A stretch of 64,000 nucleotides of DNA, from NCBI GenBank assembly GCA_024694965.1, contig JAILJC010000180.1, forward strand, positions 101,031 to 165,030, written 5' to 3'. The translations under genes and the position numbers were made by a program. Within the stretch, counting starts at the first letter, position 1, and each line of letters opens with the position of its first letter. The notes under the pieces are model-generated. The model was not told the DNA's origin. It did no database searches and saw only the letters and a list, made by a program, of their open reading frames with translations. Source of the DNA: Lachnospiraceae bacterium. Lineage in GTDB: Bacteria > Bacillota > Clostridia > Lachnospirales > Lachnospiraceae. Shown here piece after piece: positions 38,427 through 48,118 of this stretch.

Positions 38427-39806
38427 ATGGACACCGGTACGAGATATGTGGTCGGGTATGATCTTAATGATACCCTTACACAGATCAGTTATTTTGAATT
38501 GGATAATGATGCGCCCAAAACGCTGGTTTCCGACGGTGAGAACGAGCGGCTTGGGATTCCCACCCTGCTTTGCAAACGAAGGAAGGTAAACCAGTGGAGC
38601 TTCGGCACGGAGGCAAAGAGGCTTATCATGAATGAGGGTGAGAGCGAGGCCGGAAAGCTTTTGAGCATGGCAGTTAACGAAAGCTCGATAGTTATAGACG
38701 GGGAGTCGTTTGAAGGGATAGACCTGCTGATACTGTTTGTGCGCAAGTCTTTGAACCTTCTTTCCGTATATGTGCCTATGGAGCAGGTGGAGAGCTTTAT
38801 CTTTACCGTGCCTTCGCTTGACCGCGACATGATAAAGGTGCTTGAAAGGGTATCGGCGGCAATACCGGTGGAGAGAAGCAGGATACTGTTCCAAAGCTAC
38901 AGCGAGAGTGTCTATTATTATATGATCCATCAGCAGAGCGAGCTTTGGGAGACCGAAAGTGCGGTCTTCGACCACAACGGAAAGAACATGACCTGTTATC
39001 ACTTAAGGATGAACCATAGGACTACACCCATAGTAGGCGTTATAGACGAGTATACATTCGATAATGTCTTGGTCCCGGAGCCTGGCAGGATATATGCGGA
39101 AAAATACGATGAAGACAGCGAAGATGATAATGAAGAAAAAGACGATGCCGCAGGGGATGAGGGCGATGCGGACGAGATATCTTTTGAAGATAAGTTAAGA
39201 GAAGAGACAGACAGGATGGATGAGGCTCTGCAGGAGCTTCTGCATGATTTTCTCATGTCCCGTCCCATAAGATCCGCTTATCTTTTAGGTGACGGATTTG
39301 AAGGGGAATGGTGCAAGAAAACGATAGGCTTCCTCTGTATGGGACGGCGTGTATTTCAGGGAAAGAATATGTATTCCAAGGGTGCATGCCATTACGGTAT
39401 GGATAAGTTAAAGCCTACGGAATTAAACAGCAAGTATATATTCCTCGGGAAGGATAAGCTTCAGTTTAACCTGGGTATGAACATGAAGCGCAAGGACAAA
39501 GAGGAATACATCGCCCTTGCGGACGGTGGTGAGAACTGGTTTGACATAAGCACGGTAGTTGAATTCCTTTTAACACAGGGGAGCAGAGTGGATATGCTCG
39601 TTACCCCGCTTGACGGAAAGGAAGTAAGAAATATCACGGTGAACCTTGACGGGCTTCCAAACCGCCCGGAAAAAACAACGCGTCTTAAGATGCGGGTCGG
39701 TTTCACCTCGGGCGATACCCTTAAGTTGAGGATAGAGGATATGGGCTTCGGCGAGATATTCCCCTCATCGCAGCTTAAGTGGGAGAAAGAAGTAAGGATA
39801 GTATGA
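38427..39806 (+). CDS. DUF5716-family protein with Hsp70/actin-like ATPase fold
   Basis: VVGYDLNDTLTQISYF (phosphate-1-like), YSESVYYYMIHQ, AVFDHNGKNMTCYHL (phosphate-2-like), SAYLLGDGFEGEWCKK (adenosine-like), VFQGKNMYSKGACHYGM (DnaK-like), C-terminal beta-rich region. Confidence 0.65.
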   Translation: MDTGTRYVVGYDLNDTLTQISYFELDNDAPKTLVSDGENERLGIPTLLCKRRKVNQWSFGTEAKRLIMNEGESEAGKLLSMAVNESSIVIDGESFEGIDLLILFVRKSLNLLSVYVPMEQVESFIFTVPSLDRDMIKVLERVSAAIPVERSRILFQSYSESVYYYMIHQQSELWETESAVFDHNGKNMTCYHLRMNHRTTPIVGVIDEYTFDNVLVPEPGRIYAEKYDEDSEDDNEEKDDAAGDEGDADEISFEDKLREETDRMDEALQELLHDFLMSRPIRSAYLLGDGFEGEWCKKTIGFLCMGRRVFQGKNMYSKGACHYGMDKLKPTELNSKYIFLGKDKLQFNLGMNMKRKDKEEYIALADGGENWFDISTVVEFLLTQGSRVDMLVTPLDGKEVRNITVNLDGLPNRPEKTTRLKMRVGFTSGDTLKLRIEDMGFGEIFPSSQLKWEKEVRIV

Positions 39807-39816
39807 GGTATCACGG

Positions 39817-40653
39817 ATGACGAATCTGATATTGTGCCATATGAGTACGGCTGACAGGCCTTATAATGTTGTCGGTCTCGGTATAAATATATATTCGGGT
39901 GAGGAGCTCTGTTATCTTATTGCTCAGAATGCGCATACGCTCGATCATGATTTTATGGATGAGCGTCTGTGTGATTTCCTTGACAAGCAGCTTGAGCTTA
40001 CGGAACTTGCCGATAAACTCAGGGAGATCCTGCGAGATAAGGGGAATCTGAGTGATTTTGTCATGGCTATCCTTGATGAGATAGGGTACTGTGATGCCGA
40101 TGAGATGCGAAACATTAAACAGATCCTTATTGAGAGTGCCGGCTTAAGCCCCGCAAGGAAGCATAAAAGCAGGGGTGATAACCTGTTAAAGGCAAGAAAG
40201 TTCGCCCGGGCGATAGATGAATACGCGGGAACATTAAAGAAGATAGATGTTGACGCGGAGCCGATCCTGTACGCCGCCGTACTTCATAATATGGGGACCG
40301 CATATGCAAAGCTTTTGTTATATGAAAAGGCGGCAGAGTACTATATGGAGGCCTACCGGCTTAACATGGATGATGAGAGTCTTATAATGCACATAGTATG
40401 CTGCAGGCTCTATATGACGGATGAAAAGTACGACAGGATGATCATAAGGTGCGGATATTCGGACCGCGTGATAAGTGCGGCCGGCGATATACTTAAGACA
40501 AGGGATGATTATGCCGGTTCCGCAAATAAATACGCAAAGCAGCTTGCGGAACTCAAGGGTCTTAAGGAAAGCGGCCAGGTGAGCAGATATTATGAGACTC
40601 TCGATGCAACGCTTGACATATGGAAGCGGGAGTACAGAATGAGCCTTACATAA
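39817..40653 (+). CDS. TPR-containing hypothetical protein of the DUF5717/5716 operon
   Basis: TPR-like YAAVLHNMGTAYAKLLLYEKAAEYYMEAYRLN; 10-nt gap to upstream gene. Confidence 0.65.
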   Translation: MTNLILCHMSTADRPYNVVGLGINIYSGEELCYLIAQNAHTLDHDFMDERLCDFLDKQLELTELADKLREILRDKGNLSDFVMAILDEIGYCDADEMRNIKQILIESAGLSPARKHKSRGDNLLKARKFARAIDEYAGTLKKIDVDAEPILYAAVLHNMGTAYAKLLLYEKAAEYYMEAYRLNMDDESLIMHIVCCRLYMTDEKYDRMIIRCGYSDRVISAAGDILKTRDDYAGSANKYAKQLAELKGLKESGQVSRYYETLDATLDIWKREYRMSLT

Positions 40654-40672
40654 GGCTTTGCAGGGAGACAAA

Positions 40673-41899
40673 GTGCGTATATTTGACTTTATACTTGAAA
40701 AGCTGGGTTTTTTGGATGACGACGATGATGAGCTGGATTTCGGTATCGGCATGCAGCCCGTTGAGGATGCCGAGGAGATCACCGAGGTCTTAAAGCGCGC
40801 ACCGATAAAGCGCGCGGATATCAATATACTTGATTATCGCGAACGCGAGCTTTATATAAGGGACAAGTGTGAACAGATGAAAGCTGCCGCCGACGATATG
40901 GAGGGGCAGAAAAGCGAGTATGAACGCGTCACCCAGCAGCTGGCTGATGTGGACGAGATCTGTAACCTTCCTCTTGACCGCTTCAGCGAGCTTGAGCGCC
41001 TGGCAAAAAGGATCGAAAAGATAGAAGAGGACGATAAGCAGTATGTCCGTCCGCTTTCAAAGATAACGGAAGCTCAGTACCGTGATATGGAGCGGCTTGA
41101 GGATGATATTCCCGATATTTTGAAAAAGCTTAAGAAGGAAGAGGAGTATCAGATGACCGTCAAGAGGGACTTAAACCTTCTTGAGGGTGAAAAGGGGGCG
41201 CTGGCATATCAGCGCAAGGAGGAGAAGGAAAAGGCGGCCAATGCCAAGGCGCTTTTGTTTATCTGCTTTTTCGTTTCCGCACTGGCAATGGCGCTTCTGT
41301 TTGCGCTTCAGGTGACTCTTAAGTTTGATGTAAAGATCGGTTACTATATAGTGCTGGCCCTTCTGGCGATGGCAATGACAGGAGTTTTTGTAAGCTACAG
41401 GAATGCACAGGAAGCACAGCTGAGCGCGGAAAAGAAGATCAACAGGGCAATAAACCTGCAGAACAGTGTCAAGATAAAGTATGTTAATGCAACCAATCTC
41501 ATTGATTTTTATTATTCCAAATACAAGGTAAACAACTCATATGAGCTAAGCTATATGTGGGAGAAATACCTTGAGGAGAAAAAGGCCAGGCATCATTCCG
41601 AAGAAGTGGCGGAAAAGCTTGAAAAGGCACGGAGGGAGCTTGGAAACGAACTAAGGAACTACAGGCTTAACGATCCCGCGATGTTCATTTATCAGACTGA
41701 ACTCCTTACGGATGATGATGCGATGCGGGATATGAGACGCGGACTCATTATCCAGCGGAAGAAGATCAAAAAGGGATTGGATTTTAACAGTTTAAGCCTC
41801 GAGCTGTCAAAGAACGAGATCGAGAACATCGTCAGGGAGTATCCAAAGTTCAGCGGAGAGATACTTGCAATAGTCAGTGAGTATGAAGAGAATTCTTGA
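40673..41899 (+). CDS. Coiled-coil protein with central two-TM hairpin
   Basis: Long charged heptad-like helices on both sides of LLFICFFVSALAMALLFALQV...YYIVLALLAMAMTGVFV; GTG 40673 after GGGAGA. Confidence 0.65.
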   Translation: MRIFDFILEKLGFLDDDDDELDFGIGMQPVEDAEEITEVLKRAPIKRADINILDYRERELYIRDKCEQMKAAADDMEGQKSEYERVTQQLADVDEICNLPLDRFSELERLAKRIEKIEEDDKQYVRPLSKITEAQYRDMERLEDDIPDILKKLKKEEEYQMTVKRDLNLLEGEKGALAYQRKEEKEKAANAKALLFICFFVSALAMALLFALQVTLKFDVKIGYYIVLALLAMAMTGVFVSYRNAQEAQLSAEKKINRAINLQNSVKIKYVNATNLIDFYYSKYKVNNSYELSYMWEKYLEEKKARHHSEEVAEKLEKARRELGNELRNYRLNDPAMFIYQTELLTDDDAMRDMRRGLIIQRKKIKKGLDFNSLSLELSKNEIENIVREYPKFSGEILAIVSEYEENS

Positions 41900-41945
41900 T
41901 TTATGGCATGAAACATGGTACCATGGGTGCTTGGTTAAGGGATGT

Positions 41946-42299
41946 TTAAGATGATTTCAGCTTCGTTTTAAAGTCATCGAGCATCTTTGCGACACGCGGA
42001 GAGATGGATACGAATTCGCTGCCGTAATGATATAATCCGTCACCGACGGACTGGCTTCTTATGATCCTTATATCGGTGATTATCTGGGGCAGTTCCTTGT
42101 CAAGCTCAATATTCGCGATAAACATGAAGCCTACAGGAAGGGCGGCATCACACAGAAAACCGATGCCCTTCGGTGAGATATCCGTGACTTCTATGGGAGA
42201 TGACATTTCAATGATACCTGTCATATCCTCGGGATACAGGTCCGATACCGACAGTTTGATGTCGATGGGTATTCTTGTTTCACTGCGTTTTTCTTGCAT
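41946..42299 (-). CDS. PilZ-domain protein
   Basis: EKRSETRIPIDIKL (RxxxR) and DISPKGIGF (DxSxxG): intact c-di-GMP-binding signature. Confidence 0.85.
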   Translation of the reverse strand: MQEKRSETRIPIDIKLSVSDLYPEDMTGIIEMSSPIEVTDISPKGIGFLCDAALPVGFMFIANIELDKELPQIITDIRIIRSQSVGDGLYHYGSEFVSISPRVAKMLDDFKTKLKSS

Positions 42300-42396
42300 G
42301 ATGGAACCTCACGTTTTTTGTAGTAAATGATTATATATCAAAAATATCAACTTATCAAGTCGGCCGGATGCCGGCTGAATTAATGAAAGGACAGAG

Positions 42397-43830
42397 ATGA
42401 TGACGGATAAATATGTAAGTCCCCTTTCGGAAAGATATGCAAGTGCAAAGATGCAGTATAATTTTTCTCCCGACATGAAGTTTAAGACGTGGAGGCGTTT
42501 ATGGATTGCCCTTGCCGAAACCGAGAAGGAGCTTGGACTTAATATTACGCAGGAGCAGATAGACGAGTTAAAGGCGCATGCCGAGGATATCAACTATGAT
42601 GTCGCAAAGGAGAGGGAGAAGGTCGTAAGGCACGATGTAATGAGCCATGTGTATGCCTACGGCGTACAGTGTCCGAATGCGAAGGGTATAATCCATCTCG
42701 GCGCGACTTCATGCTACGTGGGTGATAATACCGATATCATCGTGATGACGGAGGCACTTAAGCTTGTAAGGGAGAAACTGATAAACGTGATCGCCGAGCT
42801 GGCGGGATTTGCCGATAGGTACAAGGCTTTACCGACACTTGCGTTTACACATTTTCAACCGGCCCAGCCCACTACCGTCGGAAAGCGTGCGACGCTTTGG
42901 ATGAATGAATTCATGCTCGATCTCGAGGAGCTTGACTTTGTTCTTTCTAATATGAAACTTTTGGGTTCCAAGGGAACTACCGGCACTCAGGCCAGTTTCC
43001 TTGAACTGTTTGACGGCGATGATGAAAAGATCGACAAGATCGATCCCATGATAGCAAAGAAGATGGGATTTAAGGAGTGCTGCCCGGTATCCGGACAGAC
43101 ATATTCAAGGAAGGTTGACACAAGGGTGGCTAATGTTCTTGCGGGAATTGCGGCAAGCGCCCACAAGTTTTCAAATGACATAAGGCTTCTGCAGCACTTA
43201 AAGGAGGTTGAGGAGCCTTTTGAGAAGAATCAGATCGGCTCGTCGGCCATGGCATATAAGCGTAATCCCATGAGGAGCGAGAGGATAGCATCACTCAGCA
43301 GATATGTAATGATAGATGCATTAAACCCCGCAATAACATCCGCCACGCAGTGGTTTGAGAGGACGCTGGATGATTCTGCAAATAAGAGGCTTTCCATACC
43401 GGAAGCTTTCCTTGCTACAGACGGCGTACTCGACCTGTGCCTTAATGTGGTAGACGGCCTTGTGGTTTATGAAAAGGTGATCGACCGTCACTTGAGGAGC
43501 GAGCTTCCCTTTATGGCAACGGAAAATATCATGATGGATGCGGTAAAAGCAGGCGGTGACAGGCAGGAACTTCATGAGCGGATAAGGGAACTGTCCATGG
43601 AGGCTGCAAGGAACGTAAAGCAGGAGGGCGGAGAGAATGATCTGCTAAAGCGTATAGCAGAAGATCCCGCGTTCAACATGTCGTATGATGAACTGTTAAA
43701 GACGATGGATCCCGCTAAGTATGTCGGACGTGCACCACGTCAGGTTGAAGTTTATCTAAAAGAAGTGATAAAACCCATGCTTGATGCCAATAAGGATGTT
43801 CTTGGCATGCATGCGGAAATAAACGTTTGA
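42397..43830 (+). CDS. purB: Adenylosuccinate lyase
   Basis: YSPLSERYAS-like start, HLGATSCYVGDN, GSSAMAYKRNPMRSERI signature. Confidence 0.96.
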   Translation: MMTDKYVSPLSERYASAKMQYNFSPDMKFKTWRRLWIALAETEKELGLNITQEQIDELKAHAEDINYDVAKEREKVVRHDVMSHVYAYGVQCPNAKGIIHLGATSCYVGDNTDIIVMTEALKLVREKLINVIAELAGFADRYKALPTLAFTHFQPAQPTTVGKRATLWMNEFMLDLEELDFVLSNMKLLGSKGTTGTQASFLELFDGDDEKIDKIDPMIAKKMGFKECCPVSGQTYSRKVDTRVANVLAGIAASAHKFSNDIRLLQHLKEVEEPFEKNQIGSSAMAYKRNPMRSERIASLSRYVMIDALNPAITSATQWFERTLDDSANKRLSIPEAFLATDGVLDLCLNVVDGLVVYEKVIDRHLRSELPFMATENIMMDAVKAGGDRQELHERIRELSMEAARNVKQEGGENDLLKRIAEDPAFNMSYDELLKTMDPAKYVGRAPRQVEVYLKEVIKPMLDANKDVLGMHAEINV

Positions 43831-43852
43831 TCTAAAACAGGAGGATAACAGG

Positions 43853-45130
43853 ATGGTTAAGGCTATAGTAGGCGCAAACTGGGGTGATGAAGGCAAGGGC
43901 AAGATGACCGATATGCTGGCACAGGATGCCGATATCGTTGTGCGTTTTCAGGGAGGAGCAAACGCAGGACATACTATCGTTAACAAGTACGGTAAGTTTG
44001 CACTTCATACGCTTCCTTCGGGAGTTTTCTGCGAAAATGTGACAAGCATAATAGGTAACGGTGTGGCCTTAAACATACCGCTCCTTTTTAAGGAGATACA
44101 GGATATTACTTCAAAGGGCGTACCCATGCCTAAGCTTCTTATCTCGGACAGGGCGCAGGTTGTGATGCCTTACCATGTTGATTTTGATACATATGAGGAG
44201 GCCAGGCTTGCAGGAAAGTCATTCGGTTCTACCAAGTCGGGTATCGCGCCTTTTTATTCCGATAAGTACGCAAAGATAGGCTTCCAGGTTAGTGAACTGT
44301 TTGAAGACGAGGAAGCGTTAAGGGAGAAGATTGCAAGGGTATGTGAGATAAAGAACGTTACTCTTAAGTATCTTTACGATAAACCTGCGATCGATGAAGA
44401 CAAGCTGTATGATACGCTTATGGAATACAGGGATATGGTAAAGCCCTATGTGTGCGACACATCACTGTTTTTGTGGAACGCCGTGCAGGAAGGGAAAAAC
44501 ATACTGCTCGAGGGACAGCTCGGTTCCTTAAAGGATCCCGACCACGGAATCTATCCCATGGTAACTTCTTCGTCAACTCTTGCCGCATATGGCGCTATCG
44601 GAGCCGGTATACCTCCGTATGAGATAAAGAAGATAATAACGGTATGCAAAGCTTATTCGTCGGCAGTGGGCGCCGGTGCGTTCGTATCCGAGATATTCGG
44701 GGATGAAGCCGATGAATTGAGAAGGCGCGGCGGTGACGGAGGCGAATACGGTGCCACAACCGGCCGGCCGAGGAGGATGGGCTGGTTTGACTGCGTGGCA
44801 AGCAGGTACGGCTGCCGTATACAGGGTACCACCGATGTGGCCTTTACCGTGCTGGACGTTCTCGGATATCTGGATGAGATACCGGTATGTACCGGTTATG
44901 AGATAGACGGTAAGGTCACGACAGATTTCCCGACTACGGGACTTCTTGAAAAGGCCAAGCCTGTTCTTGAGATACTGCCGGGGTGGAAGTGTGATATAAG
45001 GGGCATAAAGAAGTATGAAGATCTGCCGGAAAACTGCAGAAACTATATTGAATTCATTGAAAAGAAGATCGGCTTCCCGATAACAATGGTGAGCAACGGT
45101 CCTTCCAGGGATGATATAATATACAGGTAA
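43853..45130 (+). CDS. purA: Adenylosuccinate synthase
   Basis: IVGANWGDEGKGKMTD, GGANAGHTIV, TTGRPRRMGWFD. Confidence 0.97.
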   Translation: MVKAIVGANWGDEGKGKMTDMLAQDADIVVRFQGGANAGHTIVNKYGKFALHTLPSGVFCENVTSIIGNGVALNIPLLFKEIQDITSKGVPMPKLLISDRAQVVMPYHVDFDTYEEARLAGKSFGSTKSGIAPFYSDKYAKIGFQVSELFEDEEALREKIARVCEIKNVTLKYLYDKPAIDEDKLYDTLMEYRDMVKPYVCDTSLFLWNAVQEGKNILLEGQLGSLKDPDHGIYPMVTSSSTLAAYGAIGAGIPPYEIKKIITVCKAYSSAVGAGAFVSEIFGDEADELRRRGGDGGEYGATTGRPRRMGWFDCVASRYGCRIQGTTDVAFTVLDVLGYLDEIPVCTGYEIDGKVTTDFPTTGLLEKAKPVLEILPGWKCDIRGIKKYEDLPENCRNYIEFIEKKIGFPITMVSNGPSRDDIIYR

Positions 45131-45165
45131 CAATGCCCTTATGCTAACGATCTGAGGATTGCCGA

Positions 45166-46272
45166 ATGTTATTAAGAGCGTTGAATGATATTTGGACTGC
45201 CTTAAGGAGCTTCGACGAACAGGCCTTAACCTTTGCGAGCCGGGCGGTCCTTATATACGTTATATACATATTGGTCGTTAATATAATAAAAAAAGCCAGC
45301 GGGAAAAAGCACCTAAAGCTGTGGCAGATGCTGCTGTCTGTCTTCGTGTTCAGTGTTTTGTGTGTTTATATGTCCTATCTGGTTTCTTTGACTTTGTCCG
45401 GCCGTGAAGCCGGCAGCAGGCCAAATAAGATAAACCTTGAGATATTCGGTACATGGGGGAGTGAGGGGATTTCGGCATATGCCATCGAGAATGTGCTCCT
45501 CTTTATCCCCTTCGGTATACTGGTGCCGCTTATGGCAAGGTTTTTCAAAAAGTGGTGGAACCTTGTCCTTGCGGCTTTTATTACAAGCTTGCTGATAGAG
45601 CTTACTCAGCTCATTACCGGCAGGGGATACTTTGAAACGGATGACATACTGTTAAATACTTTCGGGGCGTTTGTCGGATATGTTGTTTTCTGGATAGCAT
45701 ACCACAGCTATATAGCAGTCAAGCATGAGACGCAGATACCTTTAAGCAGGCATGAGCAGCAGCTTAACAGGATAACGCTCTTTATAATACAGCTGCTCCC
45801 GGTCGTGCTGCTGGTGCTCATGATAATCGGGTTCGGTAGTGATGATGCCCTTAAGTCGGCCGAACTCTCAAAGTTTGTGACCGAGAAGCTGCTTTATATA
45901 GTTAACAAGGTATTTAACTTAAAGTGGACGGCTCAGAAGATCGAGGAATCTGTACCGGTATATGAGGGGGCGGTGAGAAAAGGTGCTCATCTTACGGAAT
46001 TTGCACTACTTACTCTGTTTACCTTCGTCTTTCTTTATTGCAGAAAACTAAAGGGACGAACGGCGCGTATAATAACGTTTTTCTTTGCATTTTTTGTTGC
46101 AGTCATTGATGAACTTAACCAGTATCACGGTGACGGAAGGAGCGGTTCGCCGCTTGATGTTGCACTTGACTGTTTTGGGAGTGTTATCGTCCTTATCATC
46201 ATTTTCATTTTATTAAAGATCGCAGGCCATTACCACGGACATTCGGCGGGAAAGGCCGGGGCTGCGGGATAA
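45166..46272 (+). CDS. Membrane protein with two VanZ-like domains
   Basis: First: ENVLLFIPFGILVPL...IELTQLITGRGYFETDDILLNTFGAFVGY. Second: RKGAHLTEFALLTLFTF...IDELNQYHGDGRSGSPLDVALDCFGS. Confidence 0.82.
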   Translation: MLLRALNDIWTALRSFDEQALTFASRAVLIYVIYILVVNIIKKASGKKHLKLWQMLLSVFVFSVLCVYMSYLVSLTLSGREAGSRPNKINLEIFGTWGSEGISAYAIENVLLFIPFGILVPLMARFFKKWWNLVLAAFITSLLIELTQLITGRGYFETDDILLNTFGAFVGYVVFWIAYHSYIAVKHETQIPLSRHEQQLNRITLFIIQLLPVVLLVLMIIGFGSDDALKSAELSKFVTEKLLYIVNKVFNLKWTAQKIEESVPVYEGAVRKGAHLTEFALLTLFTFVFLYCRKLKGRTARIITFFFAFFVAVIDELNQYHGDGRSGSPLDVALDCFGSVIVLIIIFILLKIAGHYHGHSAGKAGAAG

Positions 46273-46286
46273 CAAAGGAGTAACTG

Positions 46287-48095
46287 ATGGATCAGTCACG
46301 GATCAGGAATTTTTGTATAATAGCACATATTGACCACGGTAAGTCGACTCTGGCAGACCGTATCATCGAGAGCACCGGGCTTCTTACCAGCCGTGAGATG
46401 CAGGCACAGGTACTTGATAATATGGACCTTGAGCGCGAGCGAGGTATCACTATAAAGTCACAGGCGGTCCGTACCGTTTACAAGGCAAAGGATGGTAAGG
46501 AGTATATCTTTAATCTTATAGACACTCCTGGCCATGTCGATTTTAATTATGAAGTATCAAGGAGCCTTGCGGCATGCGACGGCGCCATCCTTGTGGTAGA
46601 TGCGGCTCAGGGTATCGAAGCCCAGACGCTGGCAAATGTATACCTTGCGCTGGATCATGACCTTGACGTATTTCCGGTAATAAACAAGATAGACCTGCCG
46701 AGTGCCGAGCCCGACCGTGTAGTAAATGAGATAGAAGACGTGATAGGGATCGAGGCGCAGGATGCCCCCAGGATTTCGGCAAAAAACGGCATAGGAATAG
46801 ATGAGGTATTGGAGCAGATAGTGACTAAGATACCTGCTCCTAAGGGTGACCCCGGTAAACCTCTTAAGGCACTGATCTTTGATTCGCTGTATGATTCTTA
46901 CAAGGGCGCCATTGCCTTTGTAAGGCTTATGGATGGGCGTGTTTCAAAAGGCACACCCATAAAGATGATGGCTACGGGAGCAACCGCGGAGGTTGTGGAA
47001 GTCGGTTATTTCGGCGCCGGCCAGTTCATCCCCTGTGACGAGCTCAGTGCCGGCATGGTCGGATATATAACGGCAAGTATAAAGAATGTCAGGGATACGG
47101 CTGTCGGCGATACAATAACCAATGCCGCAAAGCCGTGTGATGAGGCCCTGCCCGGATATAAGAAGGTGCTTTCCATGGTGTACTGTGGAATGTATCCGGC
47201 CGATGGTGCAAAATATCCCGATTTAAGGGATGCTCTGGAAAAGCTTCAGCTTAACGATGCTTCGTTAAATTACGAACCTGAGACTTCGGTAGCTTTAGGC
47301 TTCGGATTCAGGTGCGGTTTTCTTGGACTGCTGCATCTCGAAGTTGTTCAGGAAAGGCTTGAACGTGAGTACAATCTCGATCTGGTCACTACGGCTCCAA
47401 GTGTTATATACAAAGTCCATAAAACAGACGGTGAAGTGATCGACCTTACAAATCCCACGAATCTTCCGGATCCGTCCGTTATAGATTATATGGAGGAGCC
47501 CATAGTGGATGCGGAGATAATGGTCACAAAGGATTTCGTTGGGCCCATTATGGAGCTGTGCCAGGAGAGGCGGGGACGGTATGTAAGCATGGAATATATG
47601 GAGGAAACAAGGGCTCTCCTTAAGTATGAACTTCCGCTTAACGAGATAATCTATGACTTTTTTGATGCGTTGAAATCGCGTTCGCGCGGATATGCATCTT
47701 TTGATTATGAGATGAAGGGATACGAGAAATCCGATCTGGTCAAGCTGGATATACTTATAAACAAAGAGGAAGTCGATGCTTTAAGCTTCATTGTCCATGC
47801 CGAGAGCGCTTATGAGAGGGGAAGAAGGATGTGCGAGCGGCTTAAGGACGAAATCCCGAGACATCTGTTTGAAATCCCCATTCAGGCGGCTGTCGGAAGC
47901 AAGATAATAGCGCGTGAGACGGTTAAAGCAATGCGTAAGGATGTACTTGCAAAGTGCTACGGCGGAGATATAACCCGAAAAAAGAAGCTGCTTGAGAAGC
48001 AGAAGGAAGGCAAGAAGAGGATGCGGCAGATAGGTAATGTCGAGATTCCGCAGAAGGCCTTCATGAGCGTGCTTAAGCTGGATGAGGATAAATAG
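46287..48095 (+). CDS. lepA: Elongation factor 4
   Basis: [30 protein letters not shown]; lepA C-terminal [16 protein letters not shown]. Confidence 0.97.
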   Translation: MDQSRIRNFCIIAHIDHGKSTLADRIIESTGLLTSREMQAQVLDNMDLERERGITIKSQAVRTVYKAKDGKEYIFNLIDTPGHVDFNYEVSRSLAACDGAILVVDAAQGIEAQTLANVYLALDHDLDVFPVINKIDLPSAEPDRVVNEIEDVIGIEAQDAPRISAKNGIGIDEVLEQIVTKIPAPKGDPGKPLKALIFDSLYDSYKGAIAFVRLMDGRVSKGTPIKMMATGATAEVVEVGYFGAGQFIPCDELSAGMVGYITASIKNVRDTAVGDTITNAAKPCDEALPGYKKVLSMVYCGMYPADGAKYPDLRDALEKLQLNDASLNYEPETSVALGFGFRCGFLGLLHLEVVQERLEREYNLDLVTTAPSVIYKVHKTDGEVIDLTNPTNLPDPSVIDYMEEPIVDAEIMVTKDFVGPIMELCQERRGRYVSMEYMEETRALLKYELPLNEIIYDFFDALKSRSRGYASFDYEMKGYEKSDLVKLDILINKEEVDALSFIVHAESAYERGRRMCERLKDEIPRHLFEIPIQAAVGSKIIARETVKAMRKDVLAKCYGGDITRKKKLLEKQKEGKKRMRQIGNVEIPQKAFMSVLKLDEDK

Positions 48096-48118
48096 CAAAA
48101 ATTGTCGGAGGCGAAAAT

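Noticed and set aside
41914-41925. 12-bp perfect palindrome CATGGTACCATG between convergent genes, with a possible TTGATT-17-TACCAT promoter
   Set aside because: Short palindrome with KpnI/NcoI-like composition, no supporting transcript or gene orientation; could be chance.
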